From positions 1 to 24,007 of the forward strand of contig SVRU01000041.1 of NCBI GenBank assembly GCA_015064665.1: a DNA stretch of 24,007 bases, written 5' to 3'. Origin of the DNA: Oscillospiraceae bacterium (GTDB taxonomy: Bacteria > Bacillota_A > Clostridia > Oscillospirales > CAG-272). Below the pieces are notes generated by a model. It did not search any database and was not told the DNA's origin. It worked only from the letters and a program-made list of their open reading frames with translations. Shown here piece after piece: positions 16,424 to 23,272 of the stretch; positions within the stretch are counted from its first letter, which is position 1, and every line of letters begins with the position of its first letter. The position numbers were made by a program, and so were the translations under genes.

Positions 16424-17041
16424 TTATATTTGCTCGTCGGAGAGAATAATTTTTCCGAAAAATTCGGGTCTGTGATAATCGGGAGCTTCGGTTGGAATAG
16501 GATTCCACGTAGAATAATGCGGTCTTACGGTAAGATTGCCGCACTTATAGAAATTGGCGCGCATAGTTTTGTCGCAATGAGAATAGTGCTTAAGGAGGAA
16601 ATCGTATGAAATAAATGCCATAACGCTCCAGCCGCTCTCCCCTTTCACAAGCGATTCAATTCTAACGTTTTCACCGTGTATATCAAGACGTGGACGGCTT
16701 CCTCTGCCGGCTCCCTTTGCGGTAAGTGCAATTGCAGCAGGATTCATTTCAACGTTTATGTATTCTGGATCATCCATATTGGGAATAAAGAAAAACTCCA
16801 TACAGCTATCGTTACAGATAGTGCCGTTAAATTCCATTGCCGTAACTCTGAGCGGCCACTCATTAGTTGAAAGACGAACGGTAATTCCCTTGTCAGAATG
16901 TACCATTTGCGCTTTCGTAATATAGGGCGACGGATTGTGGTCAGCCCAAACGTATTCAAGAACCGCTTCAGGAACTTTTGACCAACGCTCATCGTCTATC
17001 TTCATTTCATAAGATGCTTTTTTTGCAATATATTCCTTCAT
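16424..17041 (-). CDS. CBM9-like carbohydrate-binding protein
   Basis: A 205-residue protein matching the carbohydrate-binding family 9-like fold. The family landmarks are in order: the N-terminal W-x-VP segment (WSKVPEAVLEYVW), FNGTICNDSCMEFFFIPN (usually NgpVwxDScvEfF), INVEMNPAA, RANFYKCGNLTVRPHYSTWNPI and HRPEFFGKIILS. There is no signal peptide or membrane segment, so it is probably cytoplasmic. Members often sit in sugar-use clusters, and this one neighbours the AraC/NagB-like locus. It has its own promoter (17072-17100) and a GGAGA site. A binding or sensing role is inferred; no catalytic residues are known to me. Confidence 0.88.
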   Translation of the reverse strand: MKEYIAKKASYEMKIDDERWSKVPEAVLEYVWADHNPSPYITKAQMVHSDKGITVRLSTNEWPLRVTAMEFNGTICNDSCMEFFFIPNMDDPEYINVEMNPAAIALTAKGAGRGSRPRLDIHGENVRIESLVKGESGWSVMAFISYDFLLKHYSHCDKTMRANFYKCGNLTVRPHYSTWNPIPTEAPDYHRPEFFGKIILSDEQI

Positions 17042-17071
17042 AAATCTATCTCCGTATGTTTATTTGACTCA

Positions 17072-17100
17072 ATTTTAACATACCGCGCAAAAAAAGTCAA
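17072..17100 (-). promoter_or_regulatory. Promoter of the CBM9-like gene
   Basis: Minus-strand TTGACT (17095-17100), 17 bases, TAAAAT (17072-17077) with an extended TG. A near-palindromic TTGACTCAA (17064-17072) sits at the initiation site. Confidence 0.7.
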
Positions 17101-17193
17101 TAACAATAAACGTCATTAATTGAATAGGTATGAATATTATTTCACTTTAAGGTCTATAATCACGGTGCAAACAAAGAAAGTGAGAATAATAAA

Positions 17194-17760
17194 ATGAAAA
17201 AAATCATAATGCCGACACTCCTTGTGCTTATAACAACAATTCTGATTGCAGTCTTACCGACAGAGGCTGAGGGCGCAATATACGAGGATACTGTAAGACT
17301 ACATATACTCGCAAACTCCGACAGTAAAGAAGATCAGAAAATAAAATTAATGCTAAGAGATGAAATACTTGCAAAATACGGAAAAAGTCTGTCTGTGTTT
17401 GAAAGCGTCGGCGAAGCGGAATCAGAGCTTTCATCAAAACTTGATGAGATTAAAGCATTTTCCGACCAAAAGCTTCTTGAATTCGGGTATAACCTTTGCA
17501 CCGAGGTTACGCTCACAAGGGAATGGTATGATACAAGAAATTACGAAGACTTTTCCCTGCCGTGCGGTTATTACACTTCCCTTAGGATTATTATAGGAGA
17601 AGGTGGCGGACAAAACTGGTGGTGCGTTATGTTTCCCCCTCTTTGTCTTGACGCTTCAACCTCATCGGCAAAATATACCGCTGAAGAAGAAATATTAATA
17701 TCTAAAAAATACAACGTTAAATTCAAAATACTTGAGCTAATATCCGAAATTACAAGATAG
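17194..17760 (+). CDS. spoIIR: Stage II sporulation protein R (SpoIIR)
   Basis: A 188-residue SpoIIR, the forespore-made signal secreted across the septum that triggers SpoIIGA to process pro-SigmaE in the mother cell. An N-terminal membrane or signal segment spans about residues 4-22. The family block VRLHILANSD (34-43) is followed by EDQKIKLMLRDEIL, and the diagnostic NWWCVMFPPLC is at 141-151. Length is at the short end for the family, but both conserved blocks are intact. The ATG at 17194 has an AAAGTGAG site. A sigma-F promoter could not be recognised with confidence; a TATAAT at 17155-17160 lacks a convincing -35. Confidence 0.95.
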   Translation: MKKIIMPTLLVLITTILIAVLPTEAEGAIYEDTVRLHILANSDSKEDQKIKLMLRDEILAKYGKSLSVFESVGEAESELSSKLDEIKAFSDQKLLEFGYNLCTEVTLTREWYDTRNYEDFSLPCGYYTSLRIIIGEGGGQNWWCVMFPPLCLDASTSSAKYTAEEEILISKKYNVKFKILELISEITR

Positions 17761-17763
17761 GTA

Positions 17764-17792
17764 TTGATTTTACAAAGGCTTTATGTTAAAAT
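17764..17792 (+). promoter_or_regulatory. smpB promoter
   Basis: TTGATT (17764-17769), 17 bases, TAAAAT (17787-17792) with an extended TG at 17784-17785. It starts four bases after the spoIIR stop, so smpB need not rely on sporulation-specific transcription. Confidence 0.72.
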
Positions 17793-17820
17793 ATCAGTAC
17801 TAAAACTTTCAGAGGAAATT

Positions 17821-18288
17821 ATGAGCGAAAATAAAACATGCGTTAAGGTAATAACCGATAACAGAAAAGCTCGCCACGATTACTTTATAGACGAAAGCTA
17901 TGAAGCCGGAATCGAGTTATTCGGAACAGAGGTCAAATCTCTGCGCGCAGGAAGAGTCAACCTTAAGGATTCATATTGCGAAATAAACAAGGGCGAGCTT
18001 TTTGCCCTTGGAGTACATATAAGTCCGTATGAGCAAGGAAACATCTTTAACAAAAACCCCATTCGTCCGCGCAAGCTGCTTATGCACAAAAGAGAGATAA
18101 TGAAACTCACGGGACTTGTCGCACGTGACGGTTATACCCTAGTTCCCCTTTCACTCTATTTTAAGGGCTCAAGGGTTAAAATGGCAATTGGTCTGTGCAG
18201 AGGTAAAAAACTTTACGATAAAAGAGATGATATTGCAAAAAAGGATGCAAACAGAGAAATAGAGAGAAGAATGAAAGACAGATTTTAA
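17821..18288 (+). CDS. smpB: SsrA-binding protein SmpB
   Basis: A 155-residue SmpB, which binds tmRNA and delivers it to stalled ribosomes in trans-translation. The OB-fold core includes [39 protein letters not shown] and [13 protein letters not shown]. The C-terminal basic tail [20 protein letters not shown] is the part that enters the ribosomal mRNA channel. The ATG at 17821 follows GAGGAAA; the frame is open further upstream but that part overlaps the promoter. The gene ends in a GC-rich terminator. No tmRNA gene was recognised next to it. Confidence 0.97.
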   Translation: MSENKTCVKVITDNRKARHDYFIDESYEAGIELFGTEVKSLRAGRVNLKDSYCEINKGELFALGVHISPYEQGNIFNKNPIRPRKLLMHKREIMKLTGLVARDGYTLVPLSLYFKGSRVKMAIGLCRGKKLYDKRDDIAKKDANREIERRMKDRF

Positions 18289-18295
18289 TAAAAAT

Positions 18296-18325
18296 CCCCC
18301 GGTCAAACCGGGGGTATTTCATTTT
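18296..18325 (+). terminator. Intrinsic terminator after smpB
   Basis: CCCCCGGT (18296-18303), CAA, ACCGGGGG (18307-18314), followed by TATTTCATTTT. The stem is strong and the T-run imperfect. Confidence 0.85.
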
Positions 18326-18326
18326 C

Positions 18327-18418
18327 GGGTAAAACCCTAAACGTTACTGGTAACGCACAAGTGCGTCTTTTATTGGCCTGTCAGCCATGCATTTGTTACG
18401 AAACCCCGCTCAAGCGGG
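18327..18418. repeat. Run of consecutive short hairpins
   Basis: Five small inverted repeats follow one another with hardly any unpaired sequence between some of them. They are GGGT-AAA-ACCC (18327-18337), CGTTAC-TG-GTAACG (18342-18355), ACGCAC-AA-GTGCGT (18353-18366, followed by CTTTTATT), TGGC...GCCA (18374-18387) and CCCGC-TCAA-GCGGG (18405-18418). The region is non-coding and its function is unknown. Confidence 0.6.
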
Positions 18419-18427
18419 ACTAAAACC

Positions 18428-18596
18428 AAGCCTCCCTTGTGTAAAGGGAGGTGGCACGGCTTGCCGTGACGGAGGGATTGTAAAAAGCGATAATCTACAC
18501 AAAACAATCCCTCAGTCAGCTTCGTTGACAGCTCCCATCGGGGCTCCCCGAGGACGAGCGAAAGCGAGTCTTGGGGTGATTAAACAAGGGAGCCTT
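18428..18596. repeat. MITE-like palindromic element
   Basis: A 169-base element whose ends form an inverted repeat: CTCCCTTGT (18432-18440) with ACAAGGGAG (18584-18592), extended to 12 of 13 positions. An inner pair, GAGGGATTGT (18472-18481) with ACAATCCCTC (18504-18513), closes a 22-base apical loop. The left arm has two hairpins, CCTCCCTT/AAGGGAGG (18431-18451) and CACGGC-TT-GCCGTG (18455-18468). The right arm carries an extra segment with a CCCC...GGGG hairpin (about 18546-18576). No target duplication or transposase is seen. From memory, similar elements are frequent in Clostridia genomes; this was not checked. Confidence 0.65.
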
Positions 18597-18660
18597 TGAC
18601 ACAAGATCATTCTACTCTGAATTTTTATTTGCTTTCTGCTCATCGGCAAAGCCTTTATGG

Positions 18661-18683
18661 AACCCCGCCACTATGGTGGGGTT
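18661..18683. repeat. GC-rich hairpin
   Basis: AACCCCGCCA and TGGTGGGGTT form a ten-pair stem with one G/T wobble around a three-base loop, followed by TTCG. It may be a spare terminator or part of the repeat cluster. Confidence 0.55.
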
Positions 18684-18698
18684 TTCGTCTTACAACGA

Positions 18699-18740
18699 GG
18701 GCAGCTCAGGTCCAAAAACCGAGCTGCCCCGTTTATTTTT
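18699..18740 (+). terminator. Strong hairpin with T-run
   Basis: GGGCAGCTC (18699-18707) pairs with GAGCTGCCC (18721-18729), with an inner GGT/ACC, followed by CGTTTATTTTT. This is a good rightward intrinsic terminator, although no recognised gene lies between it and the smpB terminator. The lipoprotein gene stop is just beyond. Confidence 0.7.
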
Positions 18741-18756
18741 CAAAAGACGTTTCTCT

Positions 18757-20112
18757 TTATTTAAAAACTATCTTCGTTTTTATATCTATACCAAGCTCCA
18801 TATAATTATAGCTATTATACCTAATTTGTCCCGTTGCTTCTATCTTATACGTAATAGACGTAAGCTTTTCATCCTCGACCTCAAAGGTAATTTTCACCGT
18901 CGAATTCAAGTAACTTGCATTTGCGGATGAAAAAGTTCCCTTTATCATGCTTTCGATTGCAGTATTTTCAGGGTTTACCTCAAGCGTATAAACGTCGGTT
19001 CCGTCATCGTTATGCTTAACGCTTACTTGACTTACGCTCGACGGAGAATAGGAATACGGGTCTATAAGTCTAACAACAAAAGCCTTTGCTGCATATTCCG
19101 TATAATCCTTATTCTTTTGTCCGTCTCTGATATATACGCCGTCCTTATATTGTATACTGTGGCTTTCGTCTCCCTGCTTCAGCTCAATGTCATATTCAAA
19201 TTCTCCGTCGTCATAACCGTAAGAAACGATATAGGTTTCATTACTCTCGTTATGCGAACCCATAAAAGTGGATTCTACGTCGCTGGACGAGTTGAATTTG
19301 CCTTTGTCTGCCTGTTTTTTATCATTTAAAAGCGAGCTTAAGAGAGGCACGGCTCTGGCATCCTCGACGGCAGTATATATTTTGGGGTTTACAACCGACA
19401 TTTTTTTCTCTGCGCTGCCGTAGTTTGAAAATACCACCTTTTGTTCTCCGCTGTACAAAGCATCCGAAAAAACGTATTCTACATTTATTTCTTCAACTAA
19501 GTATTCAGCGTTTGCCAATATGGAAACGTTAATATTCTCGATACTTGCTCCGCCATCATCCAAAGGAAAGCCGTAAATCAGATTAATATCTCTGATTTTT
19601 TCGCCGTTATATTCAGAAAGCGAAATCTCATATTTTCCATCGTCATTCTTAACCGACGTTAATTCGGAATATCCGCTCAACAAATCGCCGGATTCGGAAA
19701 CCTTCTCATAATACTCCAGAAATTCCTCCTCGGTATGAGAAGAACGCAGCTTATTTCCAACGTTGTTCAAAGTATGCGAAAAGAAATACTCGCCGTCATT
19801 ATACGCTTCAACAACAGTCGTTGAAGTATTTGTACTGTTATATTCTATGTCAACGGTATCACTGCAATAAAAATATAATCCGCTATCCTTTTCCTTGGAA
19901 AATATCTGTTTTGTGTCCCCTTTAATGTACATTTTTTTGTTGTCATAATACGCCGTAATGCTCAACTCGCCAACAGACTCATATGAATCAACCTTATCCA
20001 TAGCTCTCGATATTCTTTCCATGACGCCCATTTTGTCCGACAGAAAGCTACATGATGAAAACACGGATAGTGAAAACAAACAAAGTACCAAGGTTATTAA
20101 AAATTTTTTCAT
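18757..20112 (-). CDS. Secreted lipoprotein, unknown function
   Basis: A 451-residue lipoprotein. The N-terminus MKKFLITLVLCLFSLSVFSSC is a lipoprotein signal with a lipobox ending in Cys21, so the mature protein should be anchored on the outer face of the membrane. The rest is acidic, Ser/Tyr/Asn-rich and beta-strand-like, with no membrane segments. It looks like two lobes (about 35-240 and 280-451), each ending in a charged, alternating segment; the fold may resemble LolA/LppX-type lipoproteins, but this is a guess from pattern. It stands alone behind its own promoter. No enzymatic motif is visible. Confidence 0.87.
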   Translation of the reverse strand: MKKFLITLVLCLFSLSVFSSCSFLSDKMGVMERISRAMDKVDSYESVGELSITAYYDNKKMYIKGDTKQIFSKEKDSGLYFYCSDTVDIEYNSTNTSTTVVEAYNDGEYFFSHTLNNVGNKLRSSHTEEEFLEYYEKVSESGDLLSGYSELTSVKNDDGKYEISLSEYNGEKIRDINLIYGFPLDDGGASIENINVSILANAEYLVEEINVEYVFSDALYSGEQKVVFSNYGSAEKKMSVVNPKIYTAVEDARAVPLLSSLLNDKKQADKGKFNSSSDVESTFMGSHNESNETYIVSYGYDDGEFEYDIELKQGDESHSIQYKDGVYIRDGQKNKDYTEYAAKAFVVRLIDPYSYSPSSVSQVSVKHNDDGTDVYTLEVNPENTAIESMIKGTFSSANASYLNSTVKITFEVEDEKLTSITYKIEATGQIRYNSYNYMELGIDIKTKIVFK

Positions 20113-20148
20113 ACGTTTTTCCTTTCACACTTATGAATATCCGCCTTT

Positions 20149-20177
20149 ATGATAACATAAACTCTCTATTCTGTCAA
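20149..20177 (-). promoter_or_regulatory. Promoter of the lipoprotein gene
   Basis: Minus-strand TTGACA (20172-20177), 17 bases, TATCAT (20149-20154) with an extended TG, 37 bases upstream of the ATG. An AAAGGA site follows. Confidence 0.75.
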
Positions 20178-20287
20178 TACTGCAAAACCGCTTATTTTAT
20201 CGCATTAAGCTTTCAAACCGATATGTTTCCACCGTTATCAAGAGCAAGACCGTGATATCTTCTTATATATCTTAATGTTTTAAGTAA

Positions 20288-21841
20288 TTATTCTTCGTAA
20301 ATTCGTTTCAATTCTTCTGCTTGAACGTCGGGGTCTACATTATACATAGGCTCAACATTCTCGCCCTTTTTAACTCTTTTTAGGTAGTTTGCCGTAATCT
20401 TTACAACAACGGGAGAAAGAACGACGACGCCTATAAGGTTTGGAATCATCATAAGACCGTTAAACGTATCCGAGATGTCCCACGCAAGCGAAGAAGTAAG
20501 CAATGCGCCGAAAATAACAGTGCATACGTGGATTATACGGAAAACGACGGTCGTCTTAGCGCCGAAGAGGTATTCCCACGCCTTAGAACCGTAATGAGAC
20601 CATCCAAGCACCGTAGTAAACGCAAAGAGGAACATTGCAATGGCGATAAACTTCTCCCCGATATTTCCCCAGGAGAAAACCGCATTGAACGCTCCGCCAA
20701 CGAGAGTTGCGTCTGTGTATCCCGTGGCAATTTCACCTGTTATAACATTGAATACGCCACCATCAAGTCCGCCTGACGTAAGCACGACGAGAGCGGTCAT
20801 GGTGCAAACAATCATAGTGTCTGCAAAAACCTCAAATATACCCCACATACCCTGCTTTACAGGCTCTTTAATGTTGGAGTTTGAGTGCACCATAACAGAA
20901 GATCCAAGACCTGCCTCGTTAGAAAATACGCCTCTCTTGAATCCCTGAGTTACAACCTTGCTGACCACTGCTCCGATACCGCCGCCTACGAAGGCTTCGG
21001 GAGCGAAAGCGTTAACGAATATTGCCTTGAAAGCAGGAAGGATATTTGCGTAGTTTAAACCGATTATAACAAGGCTTCCTAAAACGAAAAGAACAACCAT
21101 TACGGGAACTATCTTTTCTGCAACGTTTGCGATTCTTTTAAGGCCGCCAAGCGTAATAAGAGCGGTGAGAATCATAATAAACGCGCCGAGCAAAAAATTG
21201 TAAAGAGAAACACCGCCGAAAATTTCAATCGAAGAGAGTGCGGAAACGTCAAACGCTGAAGCTATATTGGTAACGATTTTATTTACCTGACCCATACTGC
21301 CGATACCGAATGAAGCGAGCATAGTGAAGATACAGAAGAGAATGGCAAGAGTTTTTCCAACGTATTTCATACCCTTCTTTTTACCAAGACCGTCTGCGAG
21401 GTAGTACATAGCACCGCCTGACCATTCGCCTGCTTCGTTTTTTCTGCGGTAGTAAATACCGAGAACGTTTTCAGCGTAGTTCGTCATCATTCCGAAAAAG
21501 GCTGCTACCCACATCCAGAATACAGCGCCCGCTCCGCCTATACATATAGCGGCTGCAACGCCGGCTATGTTACCCGTTCCTACAGTTGCGGCAAGGGCGG
21601 TGCAAAGCGCCTGAAACGGCGATATGCTTCCTTTTTCCTTAGAATGCTTGATAACGCTTTTGTTAAAAAGACTTCCTATGGTATTTTTAAACCACATACC
21701 GATATGTGTTACTTGAAAGAATTTAGTGAGAACGGTAACGAGTATTCCCGTACCTATAAGAAGAACAAGACCGAAAATTCCCCATACTACGCCATTTATC
21801 TCACTGTTTACCGACTCGATGGCCTGCAAAAATTTGTTCAT
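20288..21841 (-). CDS. AGCS-family amino acid (alanine/glycine):sodium symporter
   Basis: A 517-residue secondary transporter of the alanine-or-glycine:cation symporter family, importing a small amino acid with sodium. Family landmarks are VGTGNIAGVAAAI (about residues 87-99) and FSNEAGLGSSVMVHS, near-identical to the AGCS signature. About ten or eleven membrane segments are visible, with a short acidic cytoplasmic tail. ATG at 21839-21841 is chosen because GGAGG lies nine bases upstream; a TTG further upstream is not needed. It sits directly behind a tandem glycine riboswitch, which points to glycine as the likely substrate. It is transcribed alone. Confidence 0.94.
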   Translation of the reverse strand: MNKFLQAIESVNSEINGVVWGIFGLVLLIGTGILVTVLTKFFQVTHIGMWFKNTIGSLFNKSVIKHSKEKGSISPFQALCTALAATVGTGNIAGVAAAICIGGAGAVFWMWVAAFFGMMTNYAENVLGIYYRRKNEAGEWSGGAMYYLADGLGKKKGMKYVGKTLAILFCIFTMLASFGIGSMGQVNKIVTNIASAFDVSALSSIEIFGGVSLYNFLLGAFIMILTALITLGGLKRIANVAEKIVPVMVVLFVLGSLVIIGLNYANILPAFKAIFVNAFAPEAFVGGGIGAVVSKVVTQGFKRGVFSNEAGLGSSVMVHSNSNIKEPVKQGMWGIFEVFADTMIVCTMTALVVLTSGGLDGGVFNVITGEIATGYTDATLVGGAFNAVFSWGNIGEKFIAIAMFLFAFTTVLGWSHYGSKAWEYLFGAKTTVVFRIIHVCTVIFGALLTSSLAWDISDTFNGLMMIPNLIGVVVLSPVVVKITANYLKRVKKGENVEPMYNVDPDVQAEELKRIYEE

Positions 21842-21870
21842 TGATATGAACCTCCTATAAAAATTCAACC

Positions 21871-21908
21871 AAACAAAACAAAAACACCGCTAACCATACG
21901 GATAGCGG
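21871..21908 (-). terminator. Riboswitch-linked terminator
   Basis: CCGCTA/TAGCGG with inner CC/GG (21887-21908) is followed on the minus strand by TGTTTTTGTTTTGTTT. It lies between the glycine aptamers and the symporter start, so it is the probable expression platform. Confidence 0.8.
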
Positions 21909-21956
21909 CGGAAAATACAGAAAGCACCATAACAAAAGCAGGCTGCTTAAATTTAA

Positions 21957-22120
21957 ATCTGTCCTTTTGCCTGAGAGATTGTGGCTTTCGCCCTTGCCCC
22001 TTCGGCATCCGCGCTTGGCGGACTTCTCCAGATTGCTATCCGTCAACAGTCCCGTCAAAATGACTCCCGAGAGTATTACCCCTTTGGAAAGGCTTTCGCC
22101 TATCTCCTGCTGATTTCATT
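21957..22120 (-). ncRNA. Tandem glycine riboswitch
   Basis: Two glycine-aptamer cores lie in series on the minus strand. The second (about 21957-22036) is textbook: an ATCTG/CAGAT closing stem, GGAGA, GCCGAAGGGGCAA, then ATCTCTCAGGCAAAAGGACA. The first (about 22040-22120) has GGAGAT, a short GGCGAAAGCC hairpin, CCAAAGGGGTAA and ACTCTCGGGAGTC, with a less usual 3' part. A downstream terminator and an amino-acid symporter fit a glycine-responsive switch, although the on/off direction cannot be read with certainty. Confidence 0.88.
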
Positions 22121-22145
22121 TAGCTTTATTCGGTTTATGCTATGT

Positions 22146-22174
22146 ATTATACTACTTTATTTGATAAAAGTCAA
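22146..22174 (-). promoter_or_regulatory. Promoter of the glycine riboswitch transcript
   Basis: Minus-strand TTGACT (22169-22174), 17 bases, TATAAT (22146-22151), just upstream of the first aptamer. Confidence 0.8.
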
Positions 22175-22271
22175 GTCTTATTGTCGTTAAATCTATTGAA
22201 TTTATAAAAAACATCTGCTTTTTTAGCAACGTCTCAAATACTTTTCTCAGAATGAAATTACAACTCGTTTA

Positions 22272-23057
22272 TTATTCTACGTCATACCACTCATCGCCGA
22301 TTTTGAAATATTTCACAGGCTCGTTTGTAATGAAAAAGAAACCACCCTGAAGTTCGTGTTCTTCCCCTGCAATCATAACCGCCGTAGCTGTAATCAGTTC
22401 AGGGGGAATATCCCAGATCATTGACGTTCTATTGTCATCTGCCTTATAATGCCCCGCTTTTTTAATCAGATTGTAATATCCGTTCTCTCCTTTAATCGTA
22501 TAGAGCCTTCCGGCGACGCAATTACTTTTGGTAAATACTTTGTACGTGTAGTCGTCTTCGGAAACGGTGCAGCCCCAAAAATGCTTTTTAACAGGTCGAA
22601 ACCCCTGCAAATCAGACCAATGCCGCCCGTCATCAAAGTCACCCTCAAAGGTGAAATAATAGATTCGATAATCACCGGTGTCAATATACGCATCGTCAGC
22701 GTAACTTCCGGCAGCCATATCCGGAGTGAATCCGTACTTCCCATTATGTATCGCAAACGGAAGATAAATCATCGCAACAAGCAAAACGAGAATTGTTGAC
22801 CAACCTACAATTTGCCCTATCCGCCATAGTTTTTGATTCTTTTTTACGATTGTTTTTTCAGGCTCTTTCGTGGCAAGCTCCGAAGCGCCGATATCAAAAA
22901 GCTTCTCTAATGCGGTCATAGATTCGGGGTTTGGCAATCCAAGACCGTTTTCCCATTTTGCAACGGTGCTGCGGCTCACGAAAAGCTTTTCTGCCAATTG
23001 CGCTTGTGTAAGTCCTTTTTTCATTCTGAGTTGCTTTAGGTTCTCTTTAAATTCCAT
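22272..23057 (-). CDS. Membrane-anchored XRE-family regulator
   Basis: A 261-residue protein with an N-terminal helix-turn-helix of the XRE/Cro-C1 type (residues 6-60: LKQLRMKKGLTQAQLAEKLF, then VSRSTVAKWENGLGLPNPES). A basic linker and one membrane segment (about 80-102) follow, then a C-terminal soluble part of about 150 residues, rich in Tyr, Asp and Gly, expected outside the membrane. This one-protein layout suggests a membrane-bound sensor-regulator. The outside part was not recognised. The start has GGAGGT about eight bases upstream. No operon partner is seen; its target is unknown. Confidence 0.85.
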   Translation of the reverse strand: MEFKENLKQLRMKKGLTQAQLAEKLFVSRSTVAKWENGLGLPNPESMTALEKLFDIGASELATKEPEKTIVKKNQKLWRIGQIVGWSTILVLLVAMIYLPFAIHNGKYGFTPDMAAGSYADDAYIDTGDYRIYYFTFEGDFDDGRHWSDLQGFRPVKKHFWGCTVSEDDYTYKVFTKSNCVAGRLYTIKGENGYYNLIKKAGHYKADDNRTSMIWDIPPELITATAVMIAGEEHELQGGFFFITNEPVKYFKIGDEWYDVE

Positions 23058-23081
23058 ATCACGTTACCTCCGAGCACCTAT

Positions 23082-23090
23082 ATTATAGCA
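23082..23090 (-). promoter_or_regulatory. Extended -10 promoter of the XRE gene
   Basis: TGC-TATAAT on the minus strand (23082-23090). No clear -35 at the usual distance. Confidence 0.5.
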
Positions 23091-23183
23091 CAAATCCTAA
23101 AAAGGTGTTGTTACTTTTGTGTTACTTTGAGGTTTTACACTTGTTTACACCGTCACTAAAGTTGCGCACGTCGCACCTGATAT

Positions 23184-23211
23184 GTAAAAAAGCACCGCAA
23201 ATGCGGTGCTT
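23184..23211 (-). terminator. Terminator of the amidohydrolase gene
   Basis: AAGCACCGC and GCGGTGCTT (23190-23211) form a nine-pair stem with a four-base loop, followed on the minus strand by TTTTT. Confidence 0.88.
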
Positions 23212-23272
23212 GTGGTTACGGGATAAAATTACAACTTATCCAATATCGAATGAAACATAAAAATCTTGTAAT

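Noticed and set aside
17120..17165. Sigma-F promoter for spoIIR
   Set aside because: Expected because of the gene, but no segment matched the sigma-F -35 and -10 pattern at a suitable distance.
18296..18468. Possible CRISPR array
   Set aside because: The repeated units are different inverted repeats, not identical direct repeats with regular spacers.
18289..18756. Possible tmRNA gene next to smpB
   Set aside because: No tRNA-like ends, T-loop sequence, CCA terminus or tag-peptide frame were found; the hairpins belong to repeats.
18387..18930. Several short plus-strand open frames in the repeat region
   Set aside because: They run through palindromic repeats or into the antisense of the lipoprotein gene, lack ribosome binding sites and show no protein-like composition.
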